A stretch of DNA of 64,000 nucleotides from Chinchilla lanigera (lineage: Eukaryota > Chordata > Mammalia > Rodentia > Chinchillidae), in assembly GCF_000276665.1 (NCBI RefSeq), contig NW_004955472.1:9349810-9413809 (forward strand). Direction: 5' to 3'. Position 1 is the stretch's first letter. Every line of letters starts with the position of its first letter. The notes beneath the pieces were generated by a model. That model did no database searches. It was not told where the DNA came from and saw only the letters and a program-made list of their open reading frames with translations. Made by a program: the position numbers and the translations under genes. This document shows, piece after piece, positions 47,655 through 60,739 of this stretch.

Positions 47655-47837
47655 AAGATACAGTATTTTCAAGAATTAAAAAATAACAATATGTGTTAAC
47701 CTGAAGTATCTCATGATCAATCACAAGGTTTTCTCCAATAGCAAACATTTGTAATGAAACAGGAACTATGACAAAGAGCCAAAATAAATATGTAGTATAA
47801 GTGCTGCTCAAGCAGGCACTCAAATAGAATTTTTAAA

Positions 47838-47944
47838 GTTATCCAAAATAATTTAACTTTATTTTATTTTTTTGATACCAGGAATCAAACTCAGGTGCTT
47901 GTGCCACTGAGCTATATCCCCCGCCAAGTAGTTACCCAGAATAA
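47838..47944 (-). mobile_element. Old ID-like SINE with imperfect target duplication
   Basis: 'tttttttgataccaggaatc', 'aaactcaggtgcttgtgcca' and 'ctgagctatatcccccgcc' give a reverse-complement ID unit with an internal deletion. Flanks 'gttatccaaaataa' (47838-47851) and 'gttacccagaataa' (47931-47944) match at 12 of 14. Confidence 0.75.
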
Positions 47945-47949
47945 AAATT

Positions 47950-48730
47950 AATGAGATTTTCCACAACATATTTGTGTAGGCAAAAGAAAATTTCATCAAA
48001 TTTTAAAATAGATGATAGAGGTTATCAATTTGATCAGCAGAAATAAAAGTAATATGAATATAGCCTCAGAGCAATGTGGGAAATCATTAAAAGGGCAAAA
48101 TATGAATAATATTAATATCACAATAAAAAAGAGAGATAAAGGGTAGAATAATTTGAAGAAATAATGGCTAAATATATTCCAAATTTGACTAACAATATTA
48201 ATCTATATACTTGAGAAACACGAATAACTCCAAGTAGATAAGCACAAAGGAATCAAGATTAATATTTTAGCTAAATGGTGAAAATCAAAGGCACACCCAA
48301 CTAAAATGTACACCTTTTAAACTTTATATATTGGTTAAAAATAAAAGAAATGCAAAGTTAAAGAGAGTATATTGAAGCTACAAAGAGAAAATAACTCATC
48401 CCATAAAAAGGAAATCTACAAAGATTAGTAACATTTGTCATAAAAAAAGAAGAAAGCAGTGTACAGTGTATTCAAAGCTCTAAGTGCTAACAAATTTAAT
48501 GAATAAAGACAAAATAAACAAAATACGTTGCTCTCAGATCAGTTACAATAAATAATAAGGTTCTTCAGGTTGAAAGTAAATAACAACAGACTACTTCAAA
48601 GCAAAATGCAAAAGCAGACTTCTACTTAATGAATAATGTAGCTAGTTATAAGGGGCAATATAATTATGAGTTTATCGTCCTACTTTAAACAATTAAAAGA
48701 AACAATTGAATGAAAGAGTGTGTAAGTCAC
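47950..48730 (+). mobile_element. L1 ORF1 fossil (3' half of ORF1 into the inter-ORF region)
   Basis: Sense-strand landmarks: 'aatgtgggaaatcattaaaa', 'tttgaagaaataatggctaa', 'acgaataactccaagtagat', 'cagtgtattcaaagctctaa' and 'ttcttcaggttgaaagtaaa', in ORF1 order. Many stops and indels. This is an RNA-binding protein gene fossil, non-functional. Confidence 0.75.
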
Positions 48731-51218
48731 TGGACTTACAGTGCGTGTGCTGGCACGGGAGGGCAGTAGAGACACTGGGGAGAGGAGACACACAGGAGCA
48801 GCACAAAGGAGATGAGGGGGAGCAGCTGACTGAGCAAAAAAGTAAAATCTCAGGGTGATGCAAATCTACAGAAAAAATGAGAAGAATCAAAACTCACAAA
48901 ATTATTCCATTTAAGATTGTGGTAATATTGTCCAGATATAGGAATTTAATAAAAGTAATTAAATTATACCTTTTAATTGGGGTTATGCACACTTTCAAAG
49001 TTATTTGAATACATCAACATAGGGTAAAATTTTGGCACAGAGAACATCTTGCACAAGATATGAAATGCTCATTTAAACATCTTAGGATAATCACAGTGTA
49101 GCAAATGATGATGTCTCTGTGCAGGAAAATAAGTGTGCAAAAGTCAGTGATGAAAGGTTTTGTATTTCATAGTACTATTTCTTTTCTATAATTGAGTTTT
49201 AATTTTAACACGCAAAATATACTTTTATAATAGATTATTGGAAATAAATATTCATTTTATAGTCCACAAAAAATTATTTAGCACACACATATTTCATAAA
49301 AGCATTTGCTTGAGGTTGAAAACTGTGTTTGTTTTAAATTTTCTGAGATATTAAAACAAAACTAGAAACACAGAGGTTGCAAACTAAGATTTAAAAAAAT
49401 AAAGTCTTCAATAAATGGTCTGCAGTGAATTCATAGATATCAGTTATCAGAATAGCCTACACTGAAGAATTATTGATCTATAATGTGTGGATTAAGAGAT
49501 GAGATTAAAATAATAATATCAGTGAATGTACCTGTGTACACTGTACCCTGATAGTATTTTTTCATAGCAAGAGGAAAATATAGTCTGGGCAAGAAAAAAT
49601 ACAAAGCCACAGGGAAGGATTAGAAAGAAGGGGAAAGACGATAAGCATGTTGCTACTCAAAATCATATTCACAACATGTAGTGAAAACAGCCCACTACAT
49701 GAGACTAGAGGTATTTTTTTTTCTAGAAAACTCTTTGATTTCATTTTTAAGAGGTGGCATATTAATAGGTACTTTGCAAAAGCATTTATTTTTATGATTC
49801 TGCTTGTATATTGAATAGTGTTTGAAGATGGAAGAGGGAAGATGGTAGAAAATGAAACAGTGAGAATCGGTAATTTTTTTCTGTAATAGATGAGAATTAT
49901 ATTGTTCCTTGTTCTGCTATCTTCCTGCCCAGGATTTGTTGACTCGTGCAATCAAGTGAAGGAGCAGTGGTGATGGATGTCAGATGATTATAATTTCTGT
50001 GTTGTTGTTCCAGCCATCAAAAGTCTGAAATATTTCAGAATTGCTGCAGCTGCAACTGATGCCATTTCTGAGCAATGATCACAACAATTTGCAAATATAC
50101 ATGGATTAGTGTGGTGCTAATGTAAGCCTTGGAAACCAGTACACTCTGCAGCTGTTCATTTTTAGAGTAGAAATGTCCAGTCTTATGGGAACAGTGCCTG
50201 TAGCAGGGGGAGCCCATACAATGGCTTTCAGAATGGTGCAGGTATTAAATGCAAATTAACTTCATACCTGAAAGTGTGTTGTTTCTTTTTCGACATCAAA
50301 GGTCAGGAAATTGAATTCAAGGTTTCTATCTACACACCAACTTCCTCTGTGAAACAGTGAGGGATACATGGGCATTGTGGATTGACTGACCAGCTGCTGT
50401 TTGAGCTAGACTAAAAGTAATTATCAGGGATTTTTATCATGTTTAATTTGAAAATATTTGGAGAAATTGTTTCTATCAAATTTAGTTTTTATCTCAGAAT
50501 AAAGCTTTACTTATTCAGTCATTTTGGACATATTTTGCCCCTAGCAATGTGGCTTTTATTCACAGGAAAGCAAAACAAAGGCAGATAAGATATTTCAAAT
50601 TTTACCCTCAATTACATTTCATATAAATTCTTATTTCTGTTAAAGTCAAAATTAATAATTTTAGGAGAACTAAGTGATATGCATTGAATTTTATTCTGTT
50701 CTTTTGTGAAAATGTGTCATTTTAACTTGTTATTTATTATATAATGCTTTTCTTTCACCACAGAAATTAGATTTTAAGTATATTCACTGTGAGTCAACTG
50801 AAGGGTCTTTCTTGCTATCATTTTCTTAGGGGGATATTTCACAAGGTGTAATGCCACGGAGGGGCGATTGTGAACATAAAAATTCATATTTTTTTCCCAA
50901 TAACATCTTGTAACACAATGTTAATAAAATGTGAACACACTGAAGAATACTTGCCCTCTGATACTCATCCGCATTAAAATAAGGTAATGCTTGTGTGTTA
51001 GAAATCCAGATCCAACCTCATTCGTCCCACCTGTAGTGTGCATAAGTGTTAGTCAAGTTCTTTTAAAAATGTCTTCCAGCTTCTCCGGGCAGGCCGAAGG
51101 TCTCTGCATTTCAACAAAATTCTTAGCAATTATTTGCTCTTCACCAGTGAACCATAGAACACCAAAGTCAAAACTATGGCAGTATAAGATTCAAGCAGCA
51201 ATTAAGTTAAATAATATG
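48731..51218. other. Unassigned DNA, no gene
   Basis: A 129-residue minus-strand frame at 49562-49951 is hydrophobic but low in distinctive motifs, and no exon context is visible. 50035-50225 is a high-complexity unique stretch with 'cagctgcaactgatgccatt'. No repeats recognised. Confidence 0.45.
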
Positions 51219-51292
51219 TGGCTGGGAATATAGCTCATCCACACAAGTGCCTGCCTGGTAAGGCTTAAGATCCTGAGTTCAATTCCCAGTTC
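51219..51292 (+). mobile_element. Old ID-like SINE
   Basis: 'tggctgggaatatagctcat', 'gtgcctgcctggtaaggctt' and 'gagttcaattcccagttcaa'. Diverged. Its A-tail has become the AAT microsatellite that follows. Confidence 0.85.
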
Positions 51293-51294
51293 AA

Positions 51295-51338
<44 letters not shown>

Positions 51339-51356
51339 TAATAATAATAATAATAA
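51293..51356. repeat. (AAT)n microsatellite
   Basis: About 21 AAT units with one 'gat' interruption, grown from the SINE tail. Confidence 0.98.
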
Positions 51357-52089
51357 GTACCAATTGCTATGTGAATAACAGAGGTAAAGGAAAGCAGAAG
51401 TTAAGATAGTAATCTGGAGGACATGCTGATGGTATACTTTCAAAAAAATTAAAATGCATTAGACAATGAAAATTTTAAAGGGGCAATCAGCAATTAAACA
51501 ATGTTTACTGATTAAGAATATTATTAGCAATATTACTAATATTACTAATTAATATTGAAGAAAATCAGTGAGGGCCACTGTTTTCTCATCCAGATACATG
51601 CCTGAACATACTTGTAATCTATTGAGTTATGAAATTAGAATATTTCTTGCCTATTGAAGAGAATTGAGAATAGGGAGTATAAAAATATTGAATAAGGAGT
51701 ATAAAAATCAAATTATGAAGAAAACTGGAAATGGGGCAGAGTAGCAGATTCTACACTGATTATTCTAAAACTTTTTTTCTTATACGATCAGAATTTGCAG
51801 ACAATTTCTTGTGATCCAAGGGTGATTCTGATGACACTTGAATACATATATAAACAAAATATTATAAGTATAAAGTCAAGAATATGTATGGTATATGGAA
51901 GAAATGCTTATTACTGATTGTTATTTATTCACACCTCAATATACTTTTATAGCAAAATAGTAAAGAATTCTTAACTTAGAAAAGGTCAAAAAGCTTTGAA
52001 AATCATTGTACAATTCGGAAGAGATAAATTCGAGTTCTTTTTCTATTACATCATGATGCAGAATAATGAAGAAAGATTAATATTATGTA
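51357..52089. other. Unassigned AT-rich DNA
   Basis: Contains an (AATATTACT)-like run at 51508-51556 and a 22-bp-period direct repeat at 51668-51708 ('ggagtataaaaat' twice). Confidence 0.5.
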
Positions 52090-53159
52090 TTTCTAGGCTA
52101 GGATGATCTCATTTTGCAGTATTGACCTATTTTTCCACTAATCTAACACTCCTGGTTACAATAGTTTTATTTTAATATCCAAGTAGAGTTACATCAGTTC
52201 TTTGACTTTCTTATCCCTCTTAAATATTGTCTTGGTTATCTGGATCATTTGCTTTTTAATAACATCTTTCAAATCAGTTTGGTGATGTCTATAAATTAAC
52301 CAGTTGTTAGAATTTTAACTGTGGATGCACTGGTTTTGTAGACCATGTTGGGAAGAATGAATACCTTCATATTATTGTGGTTTCAAATTTATGTGCATGG
52401 AAGATCTCTGAACTTAGGTACACCTTCTTGGACATTCTTTCACTGAGACTTTAGTTTCCTTCATATAAATATTGCACATATTTTGTTAGCTATGTATTTG
52501 AGCATTACTTTGGTGATAACCAACATATTATTTATTTAATTTAAAATGAAAGGTAACTTTATTTAATATTATCTTGATGTCCTGAAACTTCATTGTAATA
52601 GTTTAGTAGCTCCAAGGGTTTTTTGTTGATATTTTTGGATTTTATTCATAGACAATAATATGTTTTCCAGGCAACGACAGTTTATCTCTCTTTTATGGTC
52701 TGTATAAATTTTATTTCATTTTTGTACCTTATTATGTCAGTTATGACTTCGAACATGATGTGGAGTAGAAGGAGGATGGCAGGCACCTCTTCTTGTGCCT
52801 CACATCAAAGGAAAATAGCTACTTCCTCAGTAATCATTCGTGTCAGTATACGTTTTTTATAGATATTTTAATAGGTGGAAGTATCCCAAATTTGCTGCAG
52901 GTTTTACTGACAAGTGAATGACCAATTTGTCAATGTTCTATGTTTCTGCATTTATTGATATCATCAGTTAATTTTGTTTCATAGCCTGTTGATATAATGG
53001 GTTATATTAGCTGATTTGCCAATAATAAAGTAGTTTTGTATATCCTATCTGTTTTATAATAGAGAATTATTATATATAGTTGGGTTCAATTTGCATATTT
53101 TTGCCGATTTTTAAATGCGTATTATTGTGAATTATTGGCCAATCATTGTACTTTTTATT
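52090..53159 (-). mobile_element. Ancient L1 ORF2, segment 1
   Basis: Antisense ORF2 landmarks: 'cctgaaacttcattgtaata', 'gtttagtagctccaagggtt', 'gggttatattagctgatttg'. Diverged L1M-type copy. Confidence 0.7.
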
Positions 53160-53790
53160 TTAAAGAGCAAAAAAAAAAAAAAAAAAACCAATAAAGAATA
53201 CCAAAACAAGATGATAGGAAATTAACAATGGTTATTATGTTGCATATTGTTATCTTCAAAGTAGTTGCTCAGATTACCAGATATAGGCATGCAAAATTGA
53301 TCAAATAATGTAAGTACTAAGTGTTCCTTTTAATAAACTAATAGAAATTAGTACTACAAGTATCTTAACTATCTTTTCCCCCCTTCTTTCTTTTCTCTTT
53401 TCCCCTCCCAGTTGTTCTCGCCTTTTGAGCAGTTTCTTGCCCTCTCACTATATCTTTTGTGCCATTTGGATCTTATTTACTCTTTCAATTTGTTATACTG
53501 CAGAGACAATGATGTTTACACATGTGAGTCTAATTTATTTCACTTATGAGTGTGGTCTCTAGTTGCATTCATTTACCAATTAAAGCCTTGAGTTAATCTT
53601 TCTTTATAGTTAAGTAGTACTCCGTTGTATAAAAACACCACACTTTTTAAAATTCATTCCTTTTTTGATGGACCATTGGGTTGTTTCCAGGATTTAACTG
53701 TTACATATTGTCCAGCTATAAACATGGGTGCACATATATTATTGTGATATTTCTTGTAACATTGTTTTTTGATTTGGTGTTATTGTAATT
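53160..53790 (-). mobile_element. Younger rodent L1 3' end inserted into the ancient L1
   Basis: Same 3' UTR as 19090 and 39270 ('gataggaaattaacaatggt', 'atcttcaaagtagttgctca'), a pyrimidine tract at 53375-53410, then the ORF2 end: 'ctaatttatttcacttatga', 'gaccattgggttgtttccag', 'ataaacatgggtgcacatat'. An A-run at 53168-53187 lies in the terminal A/T-rich part. Confidence 0.8.
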
Positions 53791-54160
53791 CCAGTCTCAG
53801 AGAATAAATTAGGTTGAATTTTCTCTATTTATTAAGACAAACTGTACAGAATTCACCAGTGTCATATTCAAATATGTGCTACAATTATTTATGAATCCAT
53901 CTTGGTCTGGTTCTTTTGGTTTTCATTGTTAACTTTTAATTTGATTTTTGCAGTAGATATATGATTATTAATGTTATCTTTTTGTCTTTTAGTGACATTT
54001 GCTAGATTTTGTATTTCAAGGCATTTCAAGGCATCATTTCAAGGTGTTTTCAGTCTGTGACTTGATTTAGTCTATCACTTTTGAAATATGTTTAATTAAC
54101 ATCTTCTTAAATATTTCTTTACACAGTTATTAGACCCACTTGACATTGTGTTATCTTTTT
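53791..54160 (-). mobile_element. Ancient L1 ORF2, segment 2
   Basis: Continues the order of 52090-53159: 'acagaattcaccagtgtcat', 'ccatcttggtctggttcttt', 'ttttgtctttta'. An imperfect triplet of 'atttcaaggc' sits at 54013-54045. Confidence 0.6.
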
Positions 54161-54261
54161 TCTTTAATAATTTTACCCTTATGGAATGGAAGGGTGGACT
54201 TCTTAATTAGCTTTTGTTTTTTGTTAATTTACCCTTTCTACACTGCACTAATCTTATATTA

Positions 54262-54412
54262 TTTATTTATTGATTGATTGAGTGAGTGATTGAGACAGGG
54301 TCTCCCTATGTACTTCAGGCTAGAGTTGAATTCACAATGTAGCCCCAGCTAGCCTGGAGCTCCTGGGGATCCACCTGCCTCAGCCTCCATAGTGCATGTA
54401 CCACCGCATCTG
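54262..54412 (-). mobile_element. B1 SINE
   Basis: Reverse complement: degenerate (ATTG)n tail, 'tgagacagggtctccctatg', 'tacttcaggctagagttgaa', 'cacaatgtagccccagctag', 'cctgcctcagcctccatagt', 'gcatgtaccaccgcatc'. The duplicated internal unit is present. Confidence 0.93.
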
Positions 54413-55082
54413 ACTAACTAGTGCTATATAGCATTCTCATAAAATATTATCTGGCACATTTTTATTCAACATGATATTTTTGGTCCTAGTCATAAATGCA
54501 CACACATATACACACAAATACATACATACACATATGTTACCTACACAAAATATATTATTGAAGAAAATAAAAGCAAAAGCTTTAGCACTAGAAAAAATGT
54601 ATAAATTTTCATTACTTGTGAAGATGTGAATACTCCACATATGCACATGCTTTTATAATTAAAAGTAAATTCATCCCCATAAACGGGCACAAAGTCATTG
54701 TAAACAAACAAAATAAATGCTTTGACATGATCATTAGTACAGCATTATAAACATCAAATGCCTTTGGGTAAATACTGCAAAATGTATGTGCGATTCCTAT
54801 ACTTATAAAAATAGAAATAATTAAGTGTGCACAAAATGACTAACTGTGATTGGTACTACATCTGTGTGATATCTATGCTTTTTCATTCAGAAAATATTTG
54901 AGCATAGGTCCTTGAAGCTTTTCCTTTCCTTATATGTTTCACATGGAAGATAATGTAGAGTTGCTTTCCATGGGGAAGGACCTGATACTGAACAAGTAGA
55001 AAGAGTCTCGTGAATGTATTACCTAGCAGTTCACCCCATACTCCTTTGCTGGGAAAAGCCAGGAGGATTTTGTCTAGTCATG
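54413..55082. other. Unassigned DNA with (CA)-rich tract
   Basis: 54497-54537 is an imperfect ATACACAC run. The overlapping 69-residue frame is an artefact. Confidence 0.5.
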
Positions 55083-55260
55083 CACTTTTTAAATTATTTA
55101 TTTATTTTTAATTAGCACACACTTGCAGTACATAATGTTTACATTCTTTGTGGGGAGTTGGTAAGGTACATAAAACATCTTCGTTCTTTTTTCATCCCCT
55201 TCTCCTCTTGTCCCTTCCCCTCCTTCCATTGCTCGATCCCCCATGATTTTCATGTTAAAA
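55083..55260 (-). mobile_element. Probable L1 3' UTR fragment
   Basis: Aligns by eye with 205-400 and 61880-62110: T-rich start, 'cacacttgcagtacataatg', then a pyrimidine tract (55172-55228). Confidence 0.45.
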
Positions 55261-55639
55261 AAAAATTGAAGAGAAGCTGCAAAGACAAATCAAACCACAC
55301 CAAATCAAAACAAAACAAAAGCAACAAGAGCCGAGTCAGTTTCTAATTCTACTTTTTTTTTTTTTTTTCAGTACGGGATGTGTGTATGTGTGTGGGAGGG
55401 GAAATAATAAATAATTAAGTATGAATTTTAAAAATCTAAATAAAATTTTTACTACTTGAATCTACTAAAATGTTTGAAAGTTCTACACTTTAAACCTGTT
55501 ACATAAATGTAATGAAATAACATTCAATAGTCTGTGTAAGGTGTATATTTGTGTAAATCAAACCTGGCTCCAGAGTACTAATTCAAAGTCCAACTACTCA
55601 AGGAATAGGTGAAAAAGAAGCACAAACCCAGCACAATTT
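55261..55639. other. Low-complexity and unassigned DNA
   Basis: CAAA-rich run (55285-55325) and a T17-type run at 55353-55369. No gene. Confidence 0.5.
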
Positions 55640-57013
55640 TAGATTTAAGTATTAAAAGTAGTATAAAAATACACTAATTTGGAAGTTATGTATTTGTTAT
55701 ACGAATTCCCAACAATCGATGGAGCTATATTAGTGATTTTTGTTAAAAGACTATATGCAGAGAAGGCGAACATTGTCTAGAACGAATAGTTTTTATTTGA
55801 ATTGAATACATAAATTTTTAAAAAGGAGTGATGAACCTTGACTAACACAACATGTAGCGGGCAATTGTAGGTGCACAATAGATTTAAAGGAGAAGAGTAA
55901 CGCAATAAAGCTTTTAGATGTCACTGTATTTATGTGTGACAATGGGACAGGTAAATTTTCTTCAACATAATACAATGTTAAAGGTAGTTTAACAAATTAA
56001 ACCACATTGAAATGTAGTGCTAAGTAAAATATATCATTAAGAAAAAGAAATTCAAGCCAAATAATGTAAGAAGATATTTGAAGTGCATGCGCCTGGCAAA
56101 GACCTAGACCCAGGCACTCAATGAATTTCTTCAAAACTAAAACAAAGTGATTGGCCCATTAAAACAAGTAAAGGGTTGTATAGGATCTTCACAAATGAGG
56201 TTTTTCCAAAGATAAATATTCATTTGAGAGACATTTAAACAATTAACCATAAGAAATGAAAATCATAGCAAATAGGATGGCTGAAATAAAAGTGACATGC
56301 AGTACTAAGGTTAATGGCAGATGCAGATCAATGGAAATTTCCACGTCTTTCCATTGATAGTGTACATTGGTCAAGTCAGTTAAAGGCATTGCATTGTAGT
56401 ATTTGCTAGCATAGAGCATCCATCTACTAGTCCTAGAACCCCTCTTTATTCCAGCAATGCTTCCAGTGACCACGTATTGAAATATTTCCAGAAAGCAGCA
56501 TTTATATTAACCAAGTATTAGAAAAATATCTACAACTTGTAGAACAGATATATTATGGTGTACTAAAAAAGCATTAGCAGAACAGATATATAGTGGCCTA
56601 GTCATAGAGCATGGTAAAAAGGATATAACATGCAACAAAATTGATGAAACTTTAAGCATAATTTGAATAAATAGGCTAGGGAGAAGAGTATAAACAATTT
56701 CACTTATGTAAAGCTTTAAAATCAGAAAATACAAAACAATAATGTTTCAAAATGCATACTTATTTTTGAAACTCTAACAAAAGCAAGAAAGCATTTACTT
56801 AGAATTTCCATCAAAATAGTTGCTGTATGCAGTGAGGAGAAAAGAAATTTTAATTTCAAAGAGTCATGCATGAAGCTTCTAAAATGTTAGCAATATCATA
56901 TTTCTTTACCTGATAAGCATTATGCAAACATCTTAAAAATAATTTATTGAGTAGTACATACCTTTTTGTGCATTCTACTTATGCATACTTTATAATTATA
57001 ATTTAAAATAAAA
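55640..57013 (+). mobile_element. Ancient L1 (L1M-type) 3' half, sense strand
   Basis: Sense landmarks in order: 'acaaagtgattggcccatta', 'ggatcttcacaaatgaggtt', 'aggatggctgaaataaaagt', 'aaaattgatgaaactttaag', 'caatttcacttatgtaaagc', and the terminal 'atttaaaataaaag'. These correspond to the ORF2 C-terminus and 3' UTR. Left boundary uncertain. No frame survives. Confidence 0.65.
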
Positions 57014-57689
57014 GACTGAAATATGTGTGCAACTCATTAACAGATATTTGAGATTATAGGCATTCTGATTATTAAAGGAAGATTGACAAGCAAATCAAGA
57101 ATGAAAGATACATTGTGCCTATGTACATGATGTATATCAACAAACGATGCCAATTTCTGTTTGAAAATTTTGTTTCCAAATTTGATCAGTAAAGGGGATA
57201 TTAGCAATGAAAAAAATTAGTTTAAATGATAACCACAAATATCTAAATGGCAGTTACTATAAATAAAAGGAGAATATTTAAAATTAGAATGGAAGATGGA
57301 TTTCAAAAAATGCTTCAGATATGAGATAGAACTATCTGCTTTATTATCATTTGCTTGTCATTTTCTCACTTATTTAGGACAGAACAAAGAAAACTGTATT
57401 GTGTTTTAATTTTAAATTAAATCCTGAAAGACTCTTCCTGTGTTTCCCCTTAATAAGTTCCTGTGATGGTAATTTAGAAACCTGTGATTAAATTCTATAT
57501 TTGACAAACTTACATAGATTTATTTGCTGCACAGTTTTTCAGGCATTTTTATAAGCTAAATTATTTCTGGACCCATAGAGCTTTTAAATGTCTATGACAG
57601 GACCATTGTTTCAAATACATTGGTCTGGGGCAGGATCCGCATAGTGTGTGATGGGAAAAGGCAACTCACTTTCAGGAAAAGTAATAATA
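57014..57689. other. Unassigned AT-rich DNA
   Basis: Nothing recognised. Confidence 0.5.
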
Positions 57690-60135
57690 ATTTCTATCAT
57701 AGGACGGTATATGACTCAGCATCCTTCCCACTGGGATCCAATACTCAAAGCCCACAGTGTGCAGCAGGACAAGTTTAATTTAGCTCAGAGTCTCAGGTCA
57801 TCGTGCTAGAAGGGAGAAATGCGATGGTGGTAGCACACAGAGGAGCAGAAGGACGGGGTTCATGCACCAGAAAGCAGCGCCTGGGGATTCCAGGAAGGAA
57901 GGGGCAAGGGAGCAGATTCAGTGCCAAAGGTCACATCTCCACAACCCACCACGCCACACCCACAAAAAGCATACTTTACTAATTTGCATGGTGTCTGCAA
58001 AATAAATTAAATTCAGGTAAACTGAGCCACCATATTCTACTCCTTACCAACTAGAAAATCAAACATATTCTTCAATTGTTCTTACTTTCAAAATAAACAG
58101 AATATGAAGCTAGTGATTCCACCCAACACAATCAAGCTACACTATCTACAAGTGGAAACCCACCAGTCTCTTTGCCAAGATTTTACCATTTTTCAAAAGT
58201 TCAAACTGAATTCTCTTTTAAGACTAAGGACTACTTTTAGTTGTGAAGCTCTCTAAAGATAAAAGACAAGTTATGTCATCACCTGGTACAACAGCATAGG
58301 GTAAACCCTCCTGTTCCACAAGAGAAAAACAGTAGGGTAGAAGGGCCCTGCACCAAAACAAGACCAACATCCGAAAGAACAGACACTAATCATGTAGCTC
58401 CATATTCAGCATAAGATGTGGGTTCCAGAGGGTGGAAATAGTCCACTTAGATAGCCCTACAGGTCGCACCCCTATAGCGTCTTTCTTGGCTTGTTTATGG
58501 CCTCCAGCTTTCCTTCGCTGACTTTCCACTTTCCTCACACACCTGAGTTCCTGAGGTCTTCACTGCACCTTTGACTTCAAAGACTTTTATACATTCACCA
58601 CTCAGTGATTCCTTTCCTGGGGTGCCAGGGCTTCCTTTGAAATATGGTTAGAAGCCTCTATAATGCCACAACTCTTGAACTTTGCATGCCAGTAAAGCCA
58701 GCATCACACAGATGACACTGAGACGTGCTCCTAGCAAAAGCAGTAGGCAGGCCTCCTTAGACCGTGACTGCAGAGCCATCTCAGTGACTGGAAAGCTCTG
58801 CACAGTGAAATAACTCCCAATGAACCAATTTCTGAGGCTACTTTTCTAGAGCAGGAGTCTCAGGAACTCTTTCCTCAAGTATAAGGTTGACACTTTCACA
58901 CCTTTAAACGTATAATGGGTGAGTCTTACTTATTTCTGAGACACACTCAAGGCATCTTCCTTATTGTTCCTCTACAAAGTACTCTTTCTTTTTAGAAGCA
59001 TAAATCTCTTCAACCCTCACACCTCCTTCTGCTCCAACTTTACACATGGTCCCATTTGGCCCCAAATTTAAGTTTTTTAAATTGTTCTGCTCTTTGCCCC
59101 TGATTTTCACTATAAATAATCACTATAAATTAAAGTAGCCAGCAGTACTGATTCTACAGCCTGATTATTGGGCTGCCTGGAAATTTCTTCCATGAGATCA
59201 ATTAGTTCACAGCCCTTGGGACTGGTTCACCCTGGAGAGACAGGGATCAGTAGTCCCACAAAAGTTAACCCCTACATAGTCTTAGGAAATGGGCAAAATA
59301 TAGACAATATTTTTTCTATCAAGGGTGGCCTCTAGTGCAATTCCCAAAAGAATCCTTGTTTCCAACTGAAACTTCTTGAGCCTGGCCTTTACTTTCCATA
59401 TCCTCTTACCACTCAAGCCTTCCTGTATCTGACAACAATGGCCACCCAAGCTATTCTACATCACTCTGGAGAAGTGGTTGGGGCCCATGGCATGTGTGCC
59501 ACAGCTAGCATTCAGCTGGCATCCCTTTCACTGGGGTGCAACCCAAGCAGGTGAGTTTTTTCTCTTTTTTAAACAAGCACCTCAGTATTCAGGTTTATTT
59601 GTAGTGTTGGCACTTTGTGAAAAGTAAGTGGGATTTAGCTGTAGTTGGGGGATTCAGTCTCTAAAATGTTCACCATCACTGTTTTAGGGCTTCTCTAGTT
59701 CATATCAGCACAACTTTCCAAATTTCTCCTGCAAAGCAAGTCTAAAGGCTTCTCATAAAAAAGATAAATGCTTCTCAACCACATGGTAAGGTCCAGTCAC
59801 AACAATGACCACACTTTTCCAGAGCCAATTTTTATATTAGTTTTCCTTCACTAGGAGAGGATCCCTACAATTTAAAAGAGGAGAGCTTAAATTTGGCTCC
59901 TGCTTGAGGGGATTCATTTCATGATCACCTGGAAACAAAAGAAGAATATGGTGCTGGAGGGATCTGGCAGGGCAGAAATATGCAATTTATATATTTGTAT
60001 TTGGTTCAGGGTCCAGAACATGAAAAGGTGCTGAAGAGGAAGAAATGAGGGGCCAGGTATAGCAGCAAGGTCGGGTCTGCGTCAGCTGCCCAGGCACACT
60101 GAGAAGTGTTCTATTCCAATCCCCTGTGTAGCTCT
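57690..60135 (-). mobile_element. MaLR retrotransposon, LTR-internal-LTR structure
   Basis: A GC-richer block with sharp edges. On the minus strand the left end (57690-57960) reads as a 3' LTR: 'cacgatgacctgagactctg' then 'agctaaattaaac' and a CT-rich run. The middle (about 58000-59830) resembles the MaLR internal region ('ggaagaaatttccaggcagc', 'gaattgcactagaggccacc', 'ttttgcccatttcc'). The right end (59830-60135) resembles a 5' LTR ('aaatgaatcccctcaagcag', 'gagccaaatttaagctc'). About 2.4 kb fits a complete MaLR. MaLR internal regions are usually non-coding or carry a decayed gag-like frame; no long frame is seen here. The two LTRs look strongly diverged. Confidence 0.6.
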
Positions 60136-60739
60136 GAAGCCAATCAAATTAACACAGTAAAGCTTAACAACCACAGATTGGTATTATAACATGAAGGCTA
60201 CTGTACCTATCCCTTTCCATGGTTTTCATGATTTTATGATGTTATTTTTCAACTTCATAATTTATTTTTTGCAATTATTTTTGGCATTCTGGTAGTTTAC
60301 TTCTAAAACTTATACCAACTTGACAAGTGGGAAGTTATGGATGAAAGAACTAAACTATAAGCGTGTGGGGTTCTTCTTGGTGTAATGGATGTTTTAGACT
60401 ATGAAAGATGTCTCTCATGTTAAGAGCACTTATGCGTATTTTTGTCTGTTTGTCACAGGAGTTACTCATTGCCTCAGAACTGAGATATCTATGAGTTTCC
60501 AAAGGTTGCCCAGATGTTTAAGATTAAAACAAGTCAGTCACAATTGACTTGCATATTTTATGTAATCGGCTTTATGTCTACAAACACGTATACTAAATCC
60601 TGAATCTGTGTTAAAGGAATACCACAGCTACTGAAAAGCCACATAAAATGTTTAGCCCAAGAAACAGATGGTCCCATAGCTTTAATATAATTTTTAATAT
60701 GAGGTTTACAACATTTGGTACTTTAAAGGAAGAGGGAAA
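60136..60739. other. Unassigned DNA
   Basis: Nothing recognised. Confidence 0.5.

Noticed and set aside
49562..49951. 129-residue hydrophobic minus-strand frame as a membrane protein
   Set aside because: Hydrophobicity follows from A/T-rich codons; no start context, domain or exon structure.
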